This document shows positions 19,636-28,944 of a stretch of DNA of 64,000 nt, in pieces. The position numbers were made by a program, and so were the translations under genes. This stretch comes from Thalassospira sp. HF15 (lineage in GTDB: Bacteria; Pseudomonadota; Alphaproteobacteria; Rhodospirillales; Thalassospiraceae). Within the stretch, counting starts at the first letter, position 1, and every line of letters starts with the position of its first letter. Where the stretch lies: positions 1-64,000 of the forward strand of contig NZ_JAAVKI010000003.1 in NCBI RefSeq assembly GCF_011806525.1, given 5' to 3'. The notes under the pieces are model-generated. The model was given only the letters and a program-made list of their open reading frames with translations, was not told the origin of the DNA and did not search any database.

Positions 19636-21075
19636 ATGTTTACTGAAAAGCTAGAACTACTGATTGACGGAGTGTGGTGCCAAGGAAGTAGCGGTGAAAC
19701 CACCGAACTTCGCAATCCGGCAAATGACGAGGTTCTTGGTAACTTGCCAAAAGCAACAATCGCCGATCTGGACCGCGCCTTGGACGCGTCAGAAAGGGGA
19801 TTTGCAGTATGGAAAGAAATGACCGCCATGCAGCGCTGGGCCATTATGGACAAGGCCGCAGCCCTTATTGAAGAGCGCAAAGACGATATCGCACGCACCT
19901 TGACACTTGAAAACGGCAAAGCTCTTGCCGAAGCAACCGGTGAAGTCCAGTTTGCAGCTGATGCGACTCGCTGGTACGCAGAAGAAGGCAAACGCGCCTA
20001 TGGCCGCATCATCCCAGCACGCATGCCCGGCGTCCGTCAAATGGTATATAAAGAACCCGTCGGCCCCGTCGCCGCATTTGCGGCCTGGAACTTCCCCAGC
20101 AGTAACGTCATCCGTAAAATTGCCGGCGCCCTTGGTGCTGGCTGCTCGGTTATCCTCAAACCGTCTGACGAGACTCCGGGAACTGCAATTGCGATTGGTC
20201 GCTGCTTCCAGGACGCAGGTGTACCTGCTGGCGTAATCGGCATTGTCTTTGGCGATGCTTCGGAAATCTCCCAGCACCTGATCGCATCCCCCATCCCGCG
20301 CAAAGTATCCCTGACCGGGTCCACCCCGGTTGGCAAACTGCTTCAGCGTCAATCTGCCGAGGGCCTTAAGCGTTGCACGATGGAACTGGGCGGCCATGCA
20401 CCGGTTATCGTTTATGATGATGCCGACCTTGAAAAGGCACTCGACGCACTCGTAACCTTCAAGTTCCGCAATGGCGGTCAGGTCTGCACTTCTCCGACTC
20501 GTTTCTACGTGCAGAAAGGCATTTATCAGGCTTTCGTTGATGGCTTCGTCGAACGAACCAAGAAGCTTAAAGTCGGCAATGGGTTGGAAGAAGGCATTCA
20601 GATGGGCCCAATGATTGCTCCGCGTCGCCTTGATGTGATGGATGAATTTGTCGAAGACGCCCAAGCCAAGGGCGCCAAGGTGCTTGTTGGCGGCAGCCGC
20701 ATGGACCAGTCGGGATACTTCTATGCTCCGACAGTTCTTGCTGATGTTCCCGATGATGCGATGATTATGAATGAAGAGCCGTTTGGCCCCCTTGCACCTA
20801 TCACAAGCTTCACAGATTTCGAAGATGTGATTTCCCGGGCAAACAGCCTCGAATTCGGTCTCGCTTCATTCGTCTTCACCAAAGACCTTACCAAGGCGTC
20901 GAAGACCGAAAGCGCACTGAATGCTGGACTGGTTGGCGTCAATCATCTGATGGTTTCAACTCCGGAAACCCCGTTTGGCGGTGTAAACGCATCAGGATAC
21001 GGATCGGAAAGCGGAATCGAGGGCCTCGATGCCTTCCTGCGCACCAAATTCGTTACCGAAGCACAAGTCGAATAA
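19636..21075 (+). CDS. NAD(P)-dependent aldehyde dehydrogenase (divergent copy, semialdehyde DH-like)
   Basis: 479 residues on the plus strand, divergent from the GntR gene. Catalytic Glu250 lies in MELGGHAP and Cys284 in NGGQVCTSPTR; LTGSTPVGKLL and AAWNFPSS are typical of succinate/alpha-ketoglutarate-semialdehyde dehydrogenases. The ATG at 19636 follows GGAGA; an earlier TTG would add 25 unconserved residues. It is the only plus-strand gene in the block and ends at a strong terminator. In hydroxyproline pathways the last step is a semialdehyde dehydrogenase, which fits the epimerase and DadA-like genes, though the deaminase step is missing. Confidence 0.87.
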   Translation: MFTEKLELLIDGVWCQGSSGETTELRNPANDEVLGNLPKATIADLDRALDASERGFAVWKEMTAMQRWAIMDKAAALIEERKDDIARTLTLENGKALAEATGEVQFAADATRWYAEEGKRAYGRIIPARMPGVRQMVYKEPVGPVAAFAAWNFPSSNVIRKIAGALGAGCSVILKPSDETPGTAIAIGRCFQDAGVPAGVIGIVFGDASEISQHLIASPIPRKVSLTGSTPVGKLLQRQSAEGLKRCTMELGGHAPVIVYDDADLEKALDALVTFKFRNGGQVCTSPTRFYVQKGIYQAFVDGFVERTKKLKVGNGLEEGIQMGPMIAPRRLDVMDEFVEDAQAKGAKVLVGGSRMDQSGYFYAPTVLADVPDDAMIMNEEPFGPLAPITSFTDFEDVISRANSLEFGLASFVFTKDLTKASKTESALNAGLVGVNHLMVSTPETPFGGVNASGYGSESGIEGLDAFLRTKFVTEAQVE

Positions 21076-21101
21076 CCAACCCGTCTTACTGTCCTGACTA
21101 C

Positions 21102-21136
21102 AAAGGCACTCTGACATACCAGAGTGCCTTTTTTCT
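21102..21136 (+). terminator. Intrinsic terminator after divergent ALDH
   Basis: AAAGGCACTCTG paired with CAGAGTGCCTTT around a 6-nt loop, followed by T-rich sequence; 26 bp past the ALDH stop. Confidence 0.85.
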
Positions 21137-21266
21137 TTTACGGAAGCACACGCCATATCCCGAAATTATGACAATTCTGGATGGCAAGTAATTCTTACTG
21201 ATTTTGAGCGGAAAGATGGGGAGCGATGGAGCAGTGATTACATTCTGCAAAAACTGCTCCACTGTC

Positions 21267-21342
21267 ACGTTACGCAAAAGGTGGCAATAGGTTCAATGAA
21301 TTCAGCCACTTAATATTTCCGATTGTCTGACAAGATGACATT
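21267..21342. repeat. Two further degenerate 22-bp repeats
   Basis: 21321-21342 matches the unit at 7015-7036 at 17 of 22 positions in the same orientation; 21267-21288 is a weaker unit ending GGTGGCAAT. An inverted repeat GGAGCAGT/ACTGCTCC lies at ~21224-21260. Probable remnant of the same kind of mobile-element end. The gap 21076-21380 otherwise holds only the ALDH terminator. Confidence 0.4.
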
Positions 21343-21380
21343 GTGAAACTTCTCACTGAAACCTGCCGGTAATGCGGAAA

Positions 21381-22679
21381 TTAACGCATTGCATTTGGCA
21401 ACCAAGTTACCATCTGCGGAAACACCGTGATGATCAAAATCAACACAATAAGCAGAAGGAAATAGGGCAAGGTTGCGCGCGCGATAAACAGGATATTCCT
21501 GCGTGTAAGGCTTTGCAGAACAAACAGGTTAAATCCAACCGGTGGTGTAATTTGGGCAGCTTCGATCAGGATAATCAGAAAGATTCCAAACCAGACAAGA
21601 TTAATGCCCGCACTTTCCACAAGCGGCAACACAACAGAAGACGTTAGGACAATGATCGAAATCCCTTCCAGGAAGCAGCCCATCACCAAAACCAGCGCCC
21701 CCAGAACCGCAAGCAGTGCATAAGGTGAAAGGTCCAGACCGGCAACCCACTCGGCAAGGGCCCCTGGAAGGTTGATATAGGCAATGGCGATCGAAAGGCA
21801 GGATGCCGCTGCAATGATCATCGCGATCATGCACGATGTCTGCATCGCAGCCATAATACCACTTTTGATATTTCCCCAATCAAGGGTGCGATAGAATAAT
21901 GACAGCGCCAAAGCACCAATCACCCCAACCGCAGCCGCTTCGGTCGGTGTTGCAACACCGCCGTAAATCGAACCGATAACCATCAGGATCAGACCGATGG
22001 ATGGCACTAGACTGACCAGTGCCTTGAGTTTTACCACAAGGCTGCTTGCCGGATCTGGCTTGGGCATATCGTTACTGAAAATGACGGAACGCAGTACCAC
22101 GTACCCCATATAAAGGCATACGAGCGTGAGTCCGGGCACAACACCAGCCATAAACAACTGGGCGATGGATTGCTCCGCGGTTACACCATAGACGATCATC
22201 ACGATCGACGGTGGAATCAGAAGCCCCATGGTACCAGATCCCGCAAGCGTACCAATCGTATCCTTGATGGGATAATTACGCTTCTCAAGCTCGGGAACAC
22301 TTAGACGGCCGATTGTTGCACAGGTCACAGCAGACGATCCGGTAATGGCTGCCATCACCGCACAGCCTAGCACGTTAACATGAAGCAAGCCGCCCGGAAG
22401 GCGTCCAACCCACGGTGCAAGACCACGAAACATGTCACGCGACATATTTGACCGAAAAAGAATTTCCCCCATCCAGACGAACAACGGCAGAGAAGCAAGT
22501 TCCCATCCCCAACTGCTATCCCACAATGTAGATGCAATCAAAGATCCGGTTGGGGCCGGCGTAAACAACGCCATCATTGCTATGCCTGAAACTAACAGGG
22601 TAACTGAGACCCACAGGCCCGAAGCAAGAAAGCCGAAAACGAGTGCGGCAAGCGTCAAAGAGGCAACAAATGTATCCAT
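21381..22679 (-). CDS. dctM: TRAP transporter large permease (DctM family)
   Basis: 432 residues, about the family's usual length, almost wholly hydrophobic with around 12 membrane helices. GSSAVTCATIGRLSVPELEKRNY and PPSIVMIVYGV are the DctM fingerprints. It is the sodium-coupled channel subunit for uptake of an organic acid. Gene order on the minus strand is dctP, dctQ, dctM with short gaps (28 and 6 bp), one operon. Substrate unknown. The neighbouring LysR and the hyuAB operon suggest the solute may be what module (c) degrades. Confidence 0.92.
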   Translation of the reverse strand: MDTFVASLTLAALVFGFLASGLWVSVTLLVSGIAMMALFTPAPTGSLIASTLWDSSWGWELASLPLFVWMGEILFRSNMSRDMFRGLAPWVGRLPGGLLHVNVLGCAVMAAITGSSAVTCATIGRLSVPELEKRNYPIKDTIGTLAGSGTMGLLIPPSIVMIVYGVTAEQSIAQLFMAGVVPGLTLVCLYMGYVVLRSVIFSNDMPKPDPASSLVVKLKALVSLVPSIGLILMVIGSIYGGVATPTEAAAVGVIGALALSLFYRTLDWGNIKSGIMAAMQTSCMIAMIIAAASCLSIAIAYINLPGALAEWVAGLDLSPYALLAVLGALVLVMGCFLEGISIIVLTSSVVLPLVESAGINLVWFGIFLIILIEAAQITPPVGFNLFVLQSLTRRNILFIARATLPYFLLLIVLILIITVFPQMVTWLPNAMR

Positions 22680-22685
22680 GATCCA

Positions 22686-23204
22686 TCAATCCTCAGGCGT
22701 TTCGTCAGAGCTTAGGGTCGAGTCATAAGACGGTCTTCTGCCACAAAGGATCAAAATCAGTTCGTCAAGAATTGCGATGGCGAAAATGACAACACCACTG
22801 CTTACCATAAGCTGTGGAATCCAGAACGGTACCGCCAGTAATCCCGGGCTAATGTCATGGTATTCATAAGACATCCCGACAAGATCGATCAGATAACAAC
22901 TGAGGAACAGAACGGCCGATCCGGCAACGAGACAATTGAAAACTTCAATAATGCGACGCGGCCTTCCCTTCAATCGGTCAAACGTCAATGTGATCCTGAC
23001 ATGGCCGCCCGATTTAAAGGTATGCGCCAGACCAAGGAATGTTGCTGTAGCCATGAAGAAGCCTGCCAATTCGGTGGCATCAAACGTAACACCAGCAAAT
23101 CGACAGGCCAGTTGCACAAGAATACTTCCCGCGATTGCCGCAATAGCCAACGCAGCAGCAGCGCCCGAGATTTTATAGACAGTGTCAAGCACATGACGAA
23201 GCAT
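22686..23204 (-). CDS. dctQ: TRAP transporter small permease (DctQ family)
   Basis: 172 residues with four predicted membrane helices and the family pattern (hydrophobic start, FMATATFLGLAHTFKSGGHVRI). Together with DctM it forms the membrane complex that takes solute from DctP. It follows dctP by 28 bp and precedes dctM by 6 bp. Confidence 0.88.
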   Translation of the reverse strand: MLRHVLDTVYKISGAAAALAIAAIAGSILVQLACRFAGVTFDATELAGFFMATATFLGLAHTFKSGGHVRITLTFDRLKGRPRRIIEVFNCLVAGSAVLFLSCYLIDLVGMSYEYHDISPGLLAVPFWIPQLMVSSGVVIFAIAILDELILILCGRRPSYDSTLSSDETPED

Positions 23205-23232
23205 CTTGAATTCCTTGGTCTGGATTTAGACG

Positions 23233-24222
23233 TTAGTCCTGAGACTTGCGATAGGCTTCGTAAACAGCAAGTTCTTCGTCAGTGGCATTCTGCTGCCACT
23301 CGCTGATCAGCTCGTCTCCAACTTTGGAAATGGCCTCCAAAATGTCTTCGGGTGCTTTGGCAAGTTTCATGCCGTGATCGGCAAGCATCTGAGCACGTTC
23401 TTCACCGGCCTGCTGAGCCATCTCCCAACCGCGTTTCGTTGCTTTCTCGCCTTCTTCCAAAACAATCTTCTGAACGTCTTCAGGAAGCTGACGAAACGCA
23501 CGCTGGTTGACAATAATCGCGTTTTTCTGATGCAACGTTCCGGTATAGGTGAACACATCAAGGAAGTCCCAGACTTGGACATCCGTACCGGTCTGAGCAG
23601 ATGTCCAAAGGGAGTCAATCATGTTTGTCGCAAATGCCTGTGGCACTTCGGCAAATGGAAGAATGATTGCTTCTGCGCCCAATCCGGCACCAAGACGCTG
23701 GGTCTGTTGCGAATAGATGCGTAGTTTCAACCCTTTGACGTCATCAAGCGATTTGAGCTCATTTTGGGTATAAAAACCCTGTCCTGGCCAAGCGACATAG
23801 GTCAGAACCTGCATACCGTTCTTGCCAAACAATTTCGCAAAGTAAGGTTTTTGGGCTTCCATCAATTCCCAGGCTTCGTCGAAATTGTTTGCCACGCCTG
23901 GGATATTATCCAGGTTATAGATTTCCGCCTCATTGCCATACGAACTCAATCGTACTTCGCCGATCTGCACCTGTCCGGACTGCACTGCGCGTTTGGTGGA
24001 ATCAAGTTTGATCAGACTACCGTTGGAACGCAGGTCAATTTTTAGTTCACCGTTGGTCCGTTCTTCAACGGAATCGATAAACTGGCGGATATTCTGGGTA
24101 AAGAAACTGCTCTCCGGGTACCCAGATGCCATAATCCAGTTGGTTTCTGCTACAGCAGGAACGGACGTTCCTAATCCAAGAAGCGTCAAGCCGATAGCCA
24201 TAAAGGCATTTTTGCGAAGCAT
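23233..24222 (-). CDS. dctP: TRAP transporter periplasmic binding protein (DctP family)
   Basis: 329 residues. A Sec signal (MLRKNAFMAIGLTLLGLGTSVPAVAE) ends near residue 26. The DctP fold shows GVKGLKLRIYSQQ-type sequence near residue 165 (conserved ligand Arg region) and the segment DVQVWDFLDVFTYTG. It delivers a carboxylate-bearing solute to DctQM. First gene of the TRAP operon, with ~600 bp of untranslated sequence upstream. Confidence 0.9.
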   Translation of the reverse strand: MLRKNAFMAIGLTLLGLGTSVPAVAETNWIMASGYPESSFFTQNIRQFIDSVEERTNGELKIDLRSNGSLIKLDSTKRAVQSGQVQIGEVRLSSYGNEAEIYNLDNIPGVANNFDEAWELMEAQKPYFAKLFGKNGMQVLTYVAWPGQGFYTQNELKSLDDVKGLKLRIYSQQTQRLGAGLGAEAIILPFAEVPQAFATNMIDSLWTSAQTGTDVQVWDFLDVFTYTGTLHQKNAIIVNQRAFRQLPEDVQKIVLEEGEKATKRGWEMAQQAGEERAQMLADHGMKLAKAPEDILEAISKVGDELISEWQQNATDEELAVYEAYRKSQD

Positions 24223-24825
24223 CGATATCTCCTCATGTTAGCAGCACATTCGATGTTCAGGGGTCGTTAAGGCAATTCTTTCCAAAAGGGATCTTTGTAT
24301 TATGTACCTTTTTTGTGCTGCAAGGGTTCCCTGATAGCCACACCTGACATGGCTTCGACTGAGAGTACTCGCTGCACTCACACTGCAAAAAACAAGAAAC
24401 CGAACGCCTTTGTTAAGAATTTATTGTCCTAAAATTGCCCATACGACCAAAATGAACGTCACTGCGTGAGCGCGCAAAACAACGGTTCTTACCGCATTGC
24501 GTCCGACGGATTTAAACGCGCAAATCCACCGGTTAACTGTTGCGGCAATAAAAAAAATGAAAACAAGGATTTCAAGGTGTAGATTTAAAGCACTAACGGC
24601 CCCGTCAATTCACAGCTTCTACTTGTTTCTAGACTTTTGAAGTTGTGTGACTTCTGTTGACCAACTTTAAGGTGCAGCAGCACTCTCTCTCTAACCATTT
24701 AGGAAAGACGGCTTAACGAGAAGATTTTCGTTTTCCAGCAACGCGGCACACTGAGAAAACAAAAAAATCCGGAAACCCAGGCTAAACGCGAGCATTTTTA
24801 GCGTTTTGAAAATGACGTATACACA
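24223..24825. other. 603-bp intergenic region upstream of dctP
   Basis: No convincing coding frame. AT-rich stretches and short T and A tracts are present; it must contain the minus-strand dctP promoter, but I see no operator I could name. It also holds the downstream end of the LysR gene at 24826. Confidence 0.5.
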
Positions 24826-25740
24826 TCAGCCATCTGTCGACCAGTTTTCAGAGACAATCCACTGGCAAAAATTCGAAATGATCCCGACGCGCTTATGTGC
24901 ACGCGGAACGATCAGATAAAATCCCGGGATATCTTCGGATTCCATATTGGACAAAGCGTCCAAGCCGAATGGTGCGACCAAACGACCTTCTGTAAGATCT
25001 TCCATGGCATCAAGCTTGGAAATCAGGCCAACCCCCATCCCCGAAATTGCAGCACGACGCATAGTAGCAGCATCCTGAAATTCAATCTCGCCAGCAAGCT
25101 CATGTGAAGTCATTCCCAGATGGCGCAAGACACTGTCCCACAGCGTTCTGGCAAGAACCGGATGAAGTAACGTGTGTCTCGCAAGATCTTCAGGGGTCTT
25201 GATCACATCGGCCAAACGTGGCGCACAACAGATGATTTTTGGGTCCTGCACTAGAAGTGTGGTGTCATATTCCTTCCAATTGCCAAACCCCCACTCGATG
25301 GAGACATCGACCTCATCGGCCGCGAAGTCACGCATCTTGACCATGGTAGTCAGGCGGATATCTGCGCCGGGCATCTGATCACGAAAACGTTCCAACCGCT
25401 CCATCAAGTAACGGGTGGCGAAATACGGACTAACATTGATATTGATACGATTACGATAAGTCGAGTTGGTAATACGACGCACGCCTTCGGTGAATTCGTC
25501 AAAACCAGCTTCAATAAAATGGGAAAGGACAACAGCCTGTTCTGTGGGTTCAATCACACGCCCTTTGCGTTCGAACAATTGAACATGAAGAATGTCTTCA
25601 AGCAATTTGATCTGCTGGCTGACCGCCTGCGGTGTGACAAGCAGTTCATCAGCAGCACTTCGGAAACTCCCTTGGCGCATTACAGCCCAGAAAACGCGCA
25701 ACGCGTTTAGCGGCGGCAATCGTACACTTTGCCCCGTCAT
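24826..25740 (-). CDS. LysR-family transcriptional regulator (GcvA-like)
   Basis: 304 residues. N-terminal HTH LPPLNALRVFWAVMRQGSFRSAADELLVTPQAVSQQIKLLE is typical of the GcvA/TrpI branch (LPPLNALR start). The C-terminal substrate domain is of normal length. The ATG at 25740 follows GGAGAG; the longer frame would add 22 unconserved residues. It sits between the TRAP operon and the aminotransferase operon and so may control either. Ligand unknown. Confidence 0.88.
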   Translation of the reverse strand: MTGQSVRLPPLNALRVFWAVMRQGSFRSAADELLVTPQAVSQQIKLLEDILHVQLFERKGRVIEPTEQAVVLSHFIEAGFDEFTEGVRRITNSTYRNRININVSPYFATRYLMERLERFRDQMPGADIRLTTMVKMRDFAADEVDVSIEWGFGNWKEYDTTLLVQDPKIICCAPRLADVIKTPEDLARHTLLHPVLARTLWDSVLRHLGMTSHELAGEIEFQDAATMRRAAISGMGVGLISKLDAMEDLTEGRLVAPFGLDALSNMESEDIPGFYLIVPRAHKRVGIISNFCQWIVSENWSTDG

Positions 25741-25990
25741 ATCAGACTCTCCACACAGGAATTTTGTTTGGTGTTCATATTGCCTAACCTCGAAAAGGCC
25801 CCCCAAGTCCCGCTGGAGCTTCTCACATCTTTCACACTGCTACTTTCCCAACGAAGGTACGACTTTCAAACACTTGCTCGTAACCAACTTCGGAAATAAT
25901 CAACAATCGTATACCCACATAGGTTATCTGCTCAGATACACCAAGGTCATTGCATATGTGCTTCGCAACACCAACCTGAGACACCGCTCG

Positions 25991-26024
25991 CCAACAAAAA
26001 GTTAGAGATTTTTGGGCAATCTCC
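25991..26024 (-). terminator. Possible terminator of the hyu operon (minus strand)
   Basis: On the minus strand GAGATT pairs with AATCTC around a 7-8 nt loop and is followed by TAACTTTTTG. It lies about 95 bp after the aminotransferase stop. The stem is short. The remaining 25741-26119 interval shows no gene. Confidence 0.4.
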
Positions 26025-26119
26025 AACATTACGGATACCACCAGTCATGCTTACGTCGGAATGGTCACCGCACCAGTAAAAAAGATCATTTCAAGTAGCA
26101 TGTTTATTCTGGAACTATC

Positions 26120-27328
26120 CTATTTGACTTCGAGCTTGGAGACAGCATCGTCGATACGTTTGATCGCTTCTTCCAATACCAGGTCAGACGTCGCGGTTGA
26201 AATTCGGAAGAAAGGCGACAAACCATACGCCGAGCCCGGAACCGATGCAACATAGCCTTCTTTAAGAAGATAATTGGTAACTTCAAGGTCATCAGACAGC
26301 ACTGCACCGCCTGGGGTTTTAGCACCGATCAGACCTTCACAAGAAATAAAGGCGTAGAATGCACCTTCTGGTGCCTCAATATGGAGACCGTTGATTTTGT
26401 TGATGCCCTTAACAACAAGGTCGCGGCGACGTTCAAACGCCTTGCGGAATGTCGCGACGCCATCTTGCGGACCATCAAGTGCCGCAATCGCGGCGGATTG
26501 CGCGATTGAGCAGACCGACGTTATCGACTGACTCTGCACGGTTGCCATGGCCTTGATCAGAGTCTGCGGACCTGCTGCATAACCAACACGCCAGCCGGTC
26601 ATGGCATAGGCCTTGGACACACCGTTCACGATCAAAGCCCGGTCTTTCAGGTTCGGGCACCCCTTTGCGAAGGAAATGAATTCGCGATCATCAAACAAAA
26701 TGTGCTCGTAGATTTCATCTGACAATACCAATACATTGGGATGGCGCTCCAAAACTTCGCCAAGCGCGCGGAGCTCCGCAGCAGAATAGACAGCACCTGA
26801 CGGGTTGCCCGGCATATTAAGGAACAACCACTTGGTTTTGGGGGTTATGACCTCTTCAAGGATTTCAGGGGTCAGTCGGAAACCGGTTTCGCTCGGGCAT
26901 TGCGGAACAACGGGCGTGCCCCCCAATAGCTTTACCATTTCAGGGTATGACACGAAATACGGAGCAGGAAGGATCGCCTCATCGCCATCTTCAAGCGTTG
27001 CCATTAATGCGTTGAAAATGATCTGCTTGGCTCCATTGGAGACAATGACTTCGTCGATACTGTAATCAAGACCGTTTTCACGGCTGAACTTGCGACAGAT
27101 CGATTCACGAAGTTCCGGCATACCAAGAGCTGCTGTATAAAGCGTATTGCCATCAAGTGCAGCCTTGTGTGCTGCATCGATCACGTGTTTCGGGGTCGGG
27201 AAATCCGGCTCACCAAGACCGAGATCGATAACATCGATACCTGATGCCCTAAGCGACTTGGCGGCCTGCGAAACAGCCATGGAGGCCGACGGTTTTACAA
27301 CCGACAAACGGCTTGCAAGATAACTCAT
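26120..27328 (-). CDS. Class I/II aminotransferase (aspartate aminotransferase I-gamma-like)
   Basis: 402 residues, fold-type I PLP enzyme. The PLP lysine is in NGVSKAYAMTGWRVGYA (~238-244), the substrate-binding Asn in NMPGNPSGAVY and the carboxylate-binding Arg in SPFFRIS near the C-terminus. Close in pattern to the chromosomal aspartate aminotransferase whose start lies at 63888, so it is a paralogue. Its ATG overlaps the hyuB stop by 4 bp. As last gene of the SDR-ThDP-hyuA-hyuB operon it probably transaminates the amino acid released by ring opening. Acceptor and exact amino acid unknown. Confidence 0.9.
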   Translation of the reverse strand: MSYLASRLSVVKPSASMAVSQAAKSLRASGIDVIDLGLGEPDFPTPKHVIDAAHKAALDGNTLYTAALGMPELRESICRKFSRENGLDYSIDEVIVSNGAKQIIFNALMATLEDGDEAILPAPYFVSYPEMVKLLGGTPVVPQCPSETGFRLTPEILEEVITPKTKWLFLNMPGNPSGAVYSAAELRALGEVLERHPNVLVLSDEIYEHILFDDREFISFAKGCPNLKDRALIVNGVSKAYAMTGWRVGYAAGPQTLIKAMATVQSQSITSVCSIAQSAAIAALDGPQDGVATFRKAFERRRDLVVKGINKINGLHIEAPEGAFYAFISCEGLIGAKTPGGAVLSDDLEVTNYLLKEGYVASVPGSAYGLSPFFRISTATSDLVLEEAIKRIDDAVSKLEVK

Positions 27329-28944
27329 TTCTGTTCCCCGGTGATGTAACCTTTTTTAATATCCGCTTCGCGGTCGCTTAATGGACGATCTTTAGGGTTG
27401 CCAAATCCACCGCCACCTGGGAGCTCCAAAATCAGCTTCCGACCAGCCGGCACGTGCTGCCAGCCTTTCGGGCGCAATTTGGTACCATCATCAAGTTTGA
27501 CAACGCCCGGTGCCCCCGGCTCGCCCCCATCACGGCCACGTGCCGGGGTCGAAATACGGTCAAACATGGCCGAAAAATCAAACTCATGACCTTCGGCCGG
27601 TGCGATTTCAATAATTTGGCCCAGGCCCCCGCGGTACTGACCATCACCGCCTGAATCCGGACGCAGCTCCTTACGCCAAACGACAATCGGGCCAGTGTGC
27701 TCGGTTGCCTCGATCGGCATGGTATGGACACCGGATGGGAATGCAGTTGCTGACAGGCCATCAAGGGTCGGGCGGGCGCCCATACCCCCGGAATTGAACA
27801 TCAGAACTTCTGAATGGCGACCTTCGCGACCTTCCTGCGGACGGACGGAGATATGAATATTCCAAAGCGCTGCTGCGCCTTCTGCCTGAATTTTGCCTGG
27901 CATTGCTTTTGCCATGCCACCAAGCACAAGGTCAGGAACCATATGACCAATCACATGACGCAGGGATACCGGTGCCGGTCGTTGTGCATTCAGGATGTTG
28001 GTCGGCGAACTGACGGTAAAAGCAGCAAGCGACGCAGAGTTGTTCGGAATATCTGGTGCGACGACGCATTTTACGGCGTAGCACGCATAAGCCTTGGTGT
28101 AGATCATGGGCACGTTGATGCCCCATTTGCTCATGCCCGACGAACCAGCAAAATCGACGTTAATAACGTCATCGGAAATCGTGATCTTGCTTGCAAGCAG
28201 GATCTGGTCGTCATAGCCGTCGGTGATCATTTCATTTGACCACTCGCCTTTAGGCAGAGATGCAATACGTTCCATCATCGCCGCGTGGGTACGCGAGAAG
28301 ATAAACTCCCCCAACGTGTCCAGATTATCAAGCCCGATTTCATCAAGCATCTCAACAAGGCGCTTGTGGCCGACATCGTTACATGCTGCCAGCGAATAGA
28401 AGTCGCCAATCACCTGATTTGGCTCACGAACATTGAGACGCAGGATCTTGAGAAGGTCCATGTTCACATTGCCGCGTTCGGCAAATTTCATAATCGGGAT
28501 CTGGATACCTTCTTCGTACACAGATTTTCCATCTGCGCCAAAGCCACGACCGCCAACATCGACCACGTGGGCTGTACACGCAAAGAAGCCGATCAACTCC
28601 CCATTTTTGAAAGACGGCGAGACCATCGTTATGTCGTGCAGGTGACCCGTTCCTTTCCATGGATCGTTGGTGACATAGGTGTCACCTTCAAACATGTTTT
28701 CTCGCGGAATTTCTGCAATAAACTGAAGAACTGCTTCAGCCATGGTGTTGACGTGACCGGGCGTACCAGTCACTGCCTGTGCCAACATCTTACCTTTGGG
28801 GTCAAAGACACCCGCCGAAAGGTCCCCTGCCTCACGAACCGATGTCGAGAAGGCCGTGCGCAGTAAAGTCAGTGCCTGTTCCTCAACAACCGAAATCAGG
28901 CGGTTCCACATGACCTGCATACGTATTTCGTTGATGTTGCTCAT
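27325..28944 (-). CDS. hyuB: Hydantoinase/oxoprolinase B subunit (HyuB family)
   Basis: 539 residues. VTNDPWKGTGHLHDITM and the C-terminal Gly-rich LELPGGGGFGNPKDR are hallmarks of HyuB/5-oxoprolinase B. With HyuA it forms an ATP-dependent complex that opens hydantoins, 5-oxoproline or lactams, or carboxylates ketones. Overlaps HyuA and the aminotransferase by 4 bp each, so stoichiometric translation is expected. Family certain, substrate unknown: N-methylhydantoinase, oxoprolinase, caprolactamase and acetophenone carboxylase subunits share this fold. Confidence 0.9.
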   Translation of the reverse strand: MSNINEIRMQVMWNRLISVVEEQALTLLRTAFSTSVREAGDLSAGVFDPKGKMLAQAVTGTPGHVNTMAEAVLQFIAEIPRENMFEGDTYVTNDPWKGTGHLHDITMVSPSFKNGELIGFFACTAHVVDVGGRGFGADGKSVYEEGIQIPIMKFAERGNVNMDLLKILRLNVREPNQVIGDFYSLAACNDVGHKRLVEMLDEIGLDNLDTLGEFIFSRTHAAMMERIASLPKGEWSNEMITDGYDDQILLASKITISDDVINVDFAGSSGMSKWGINVPMIYTKAYACYAVKCVVAPDIPNNSASLAAFTVSSPTNILNAQRPAPVSLRHVIGHMVPDLVLGGMAKAMPGKIQAEGAAALWNIHISVRPQEGREGRHSEVLMFNSGGMGARPTLDGLSATAFPSGVHTMPIEATEHTGPIVVWRKELRPDSGGDGQYRGGLGQIIEIAPAEGHEFDFSAMFDRISTPARGRDGGEPGAPGVVKLDDGTKLRPKGWQHVPAGRKLILELPGGGGFGNPKDRPLSDREADIKKGYITGEQK

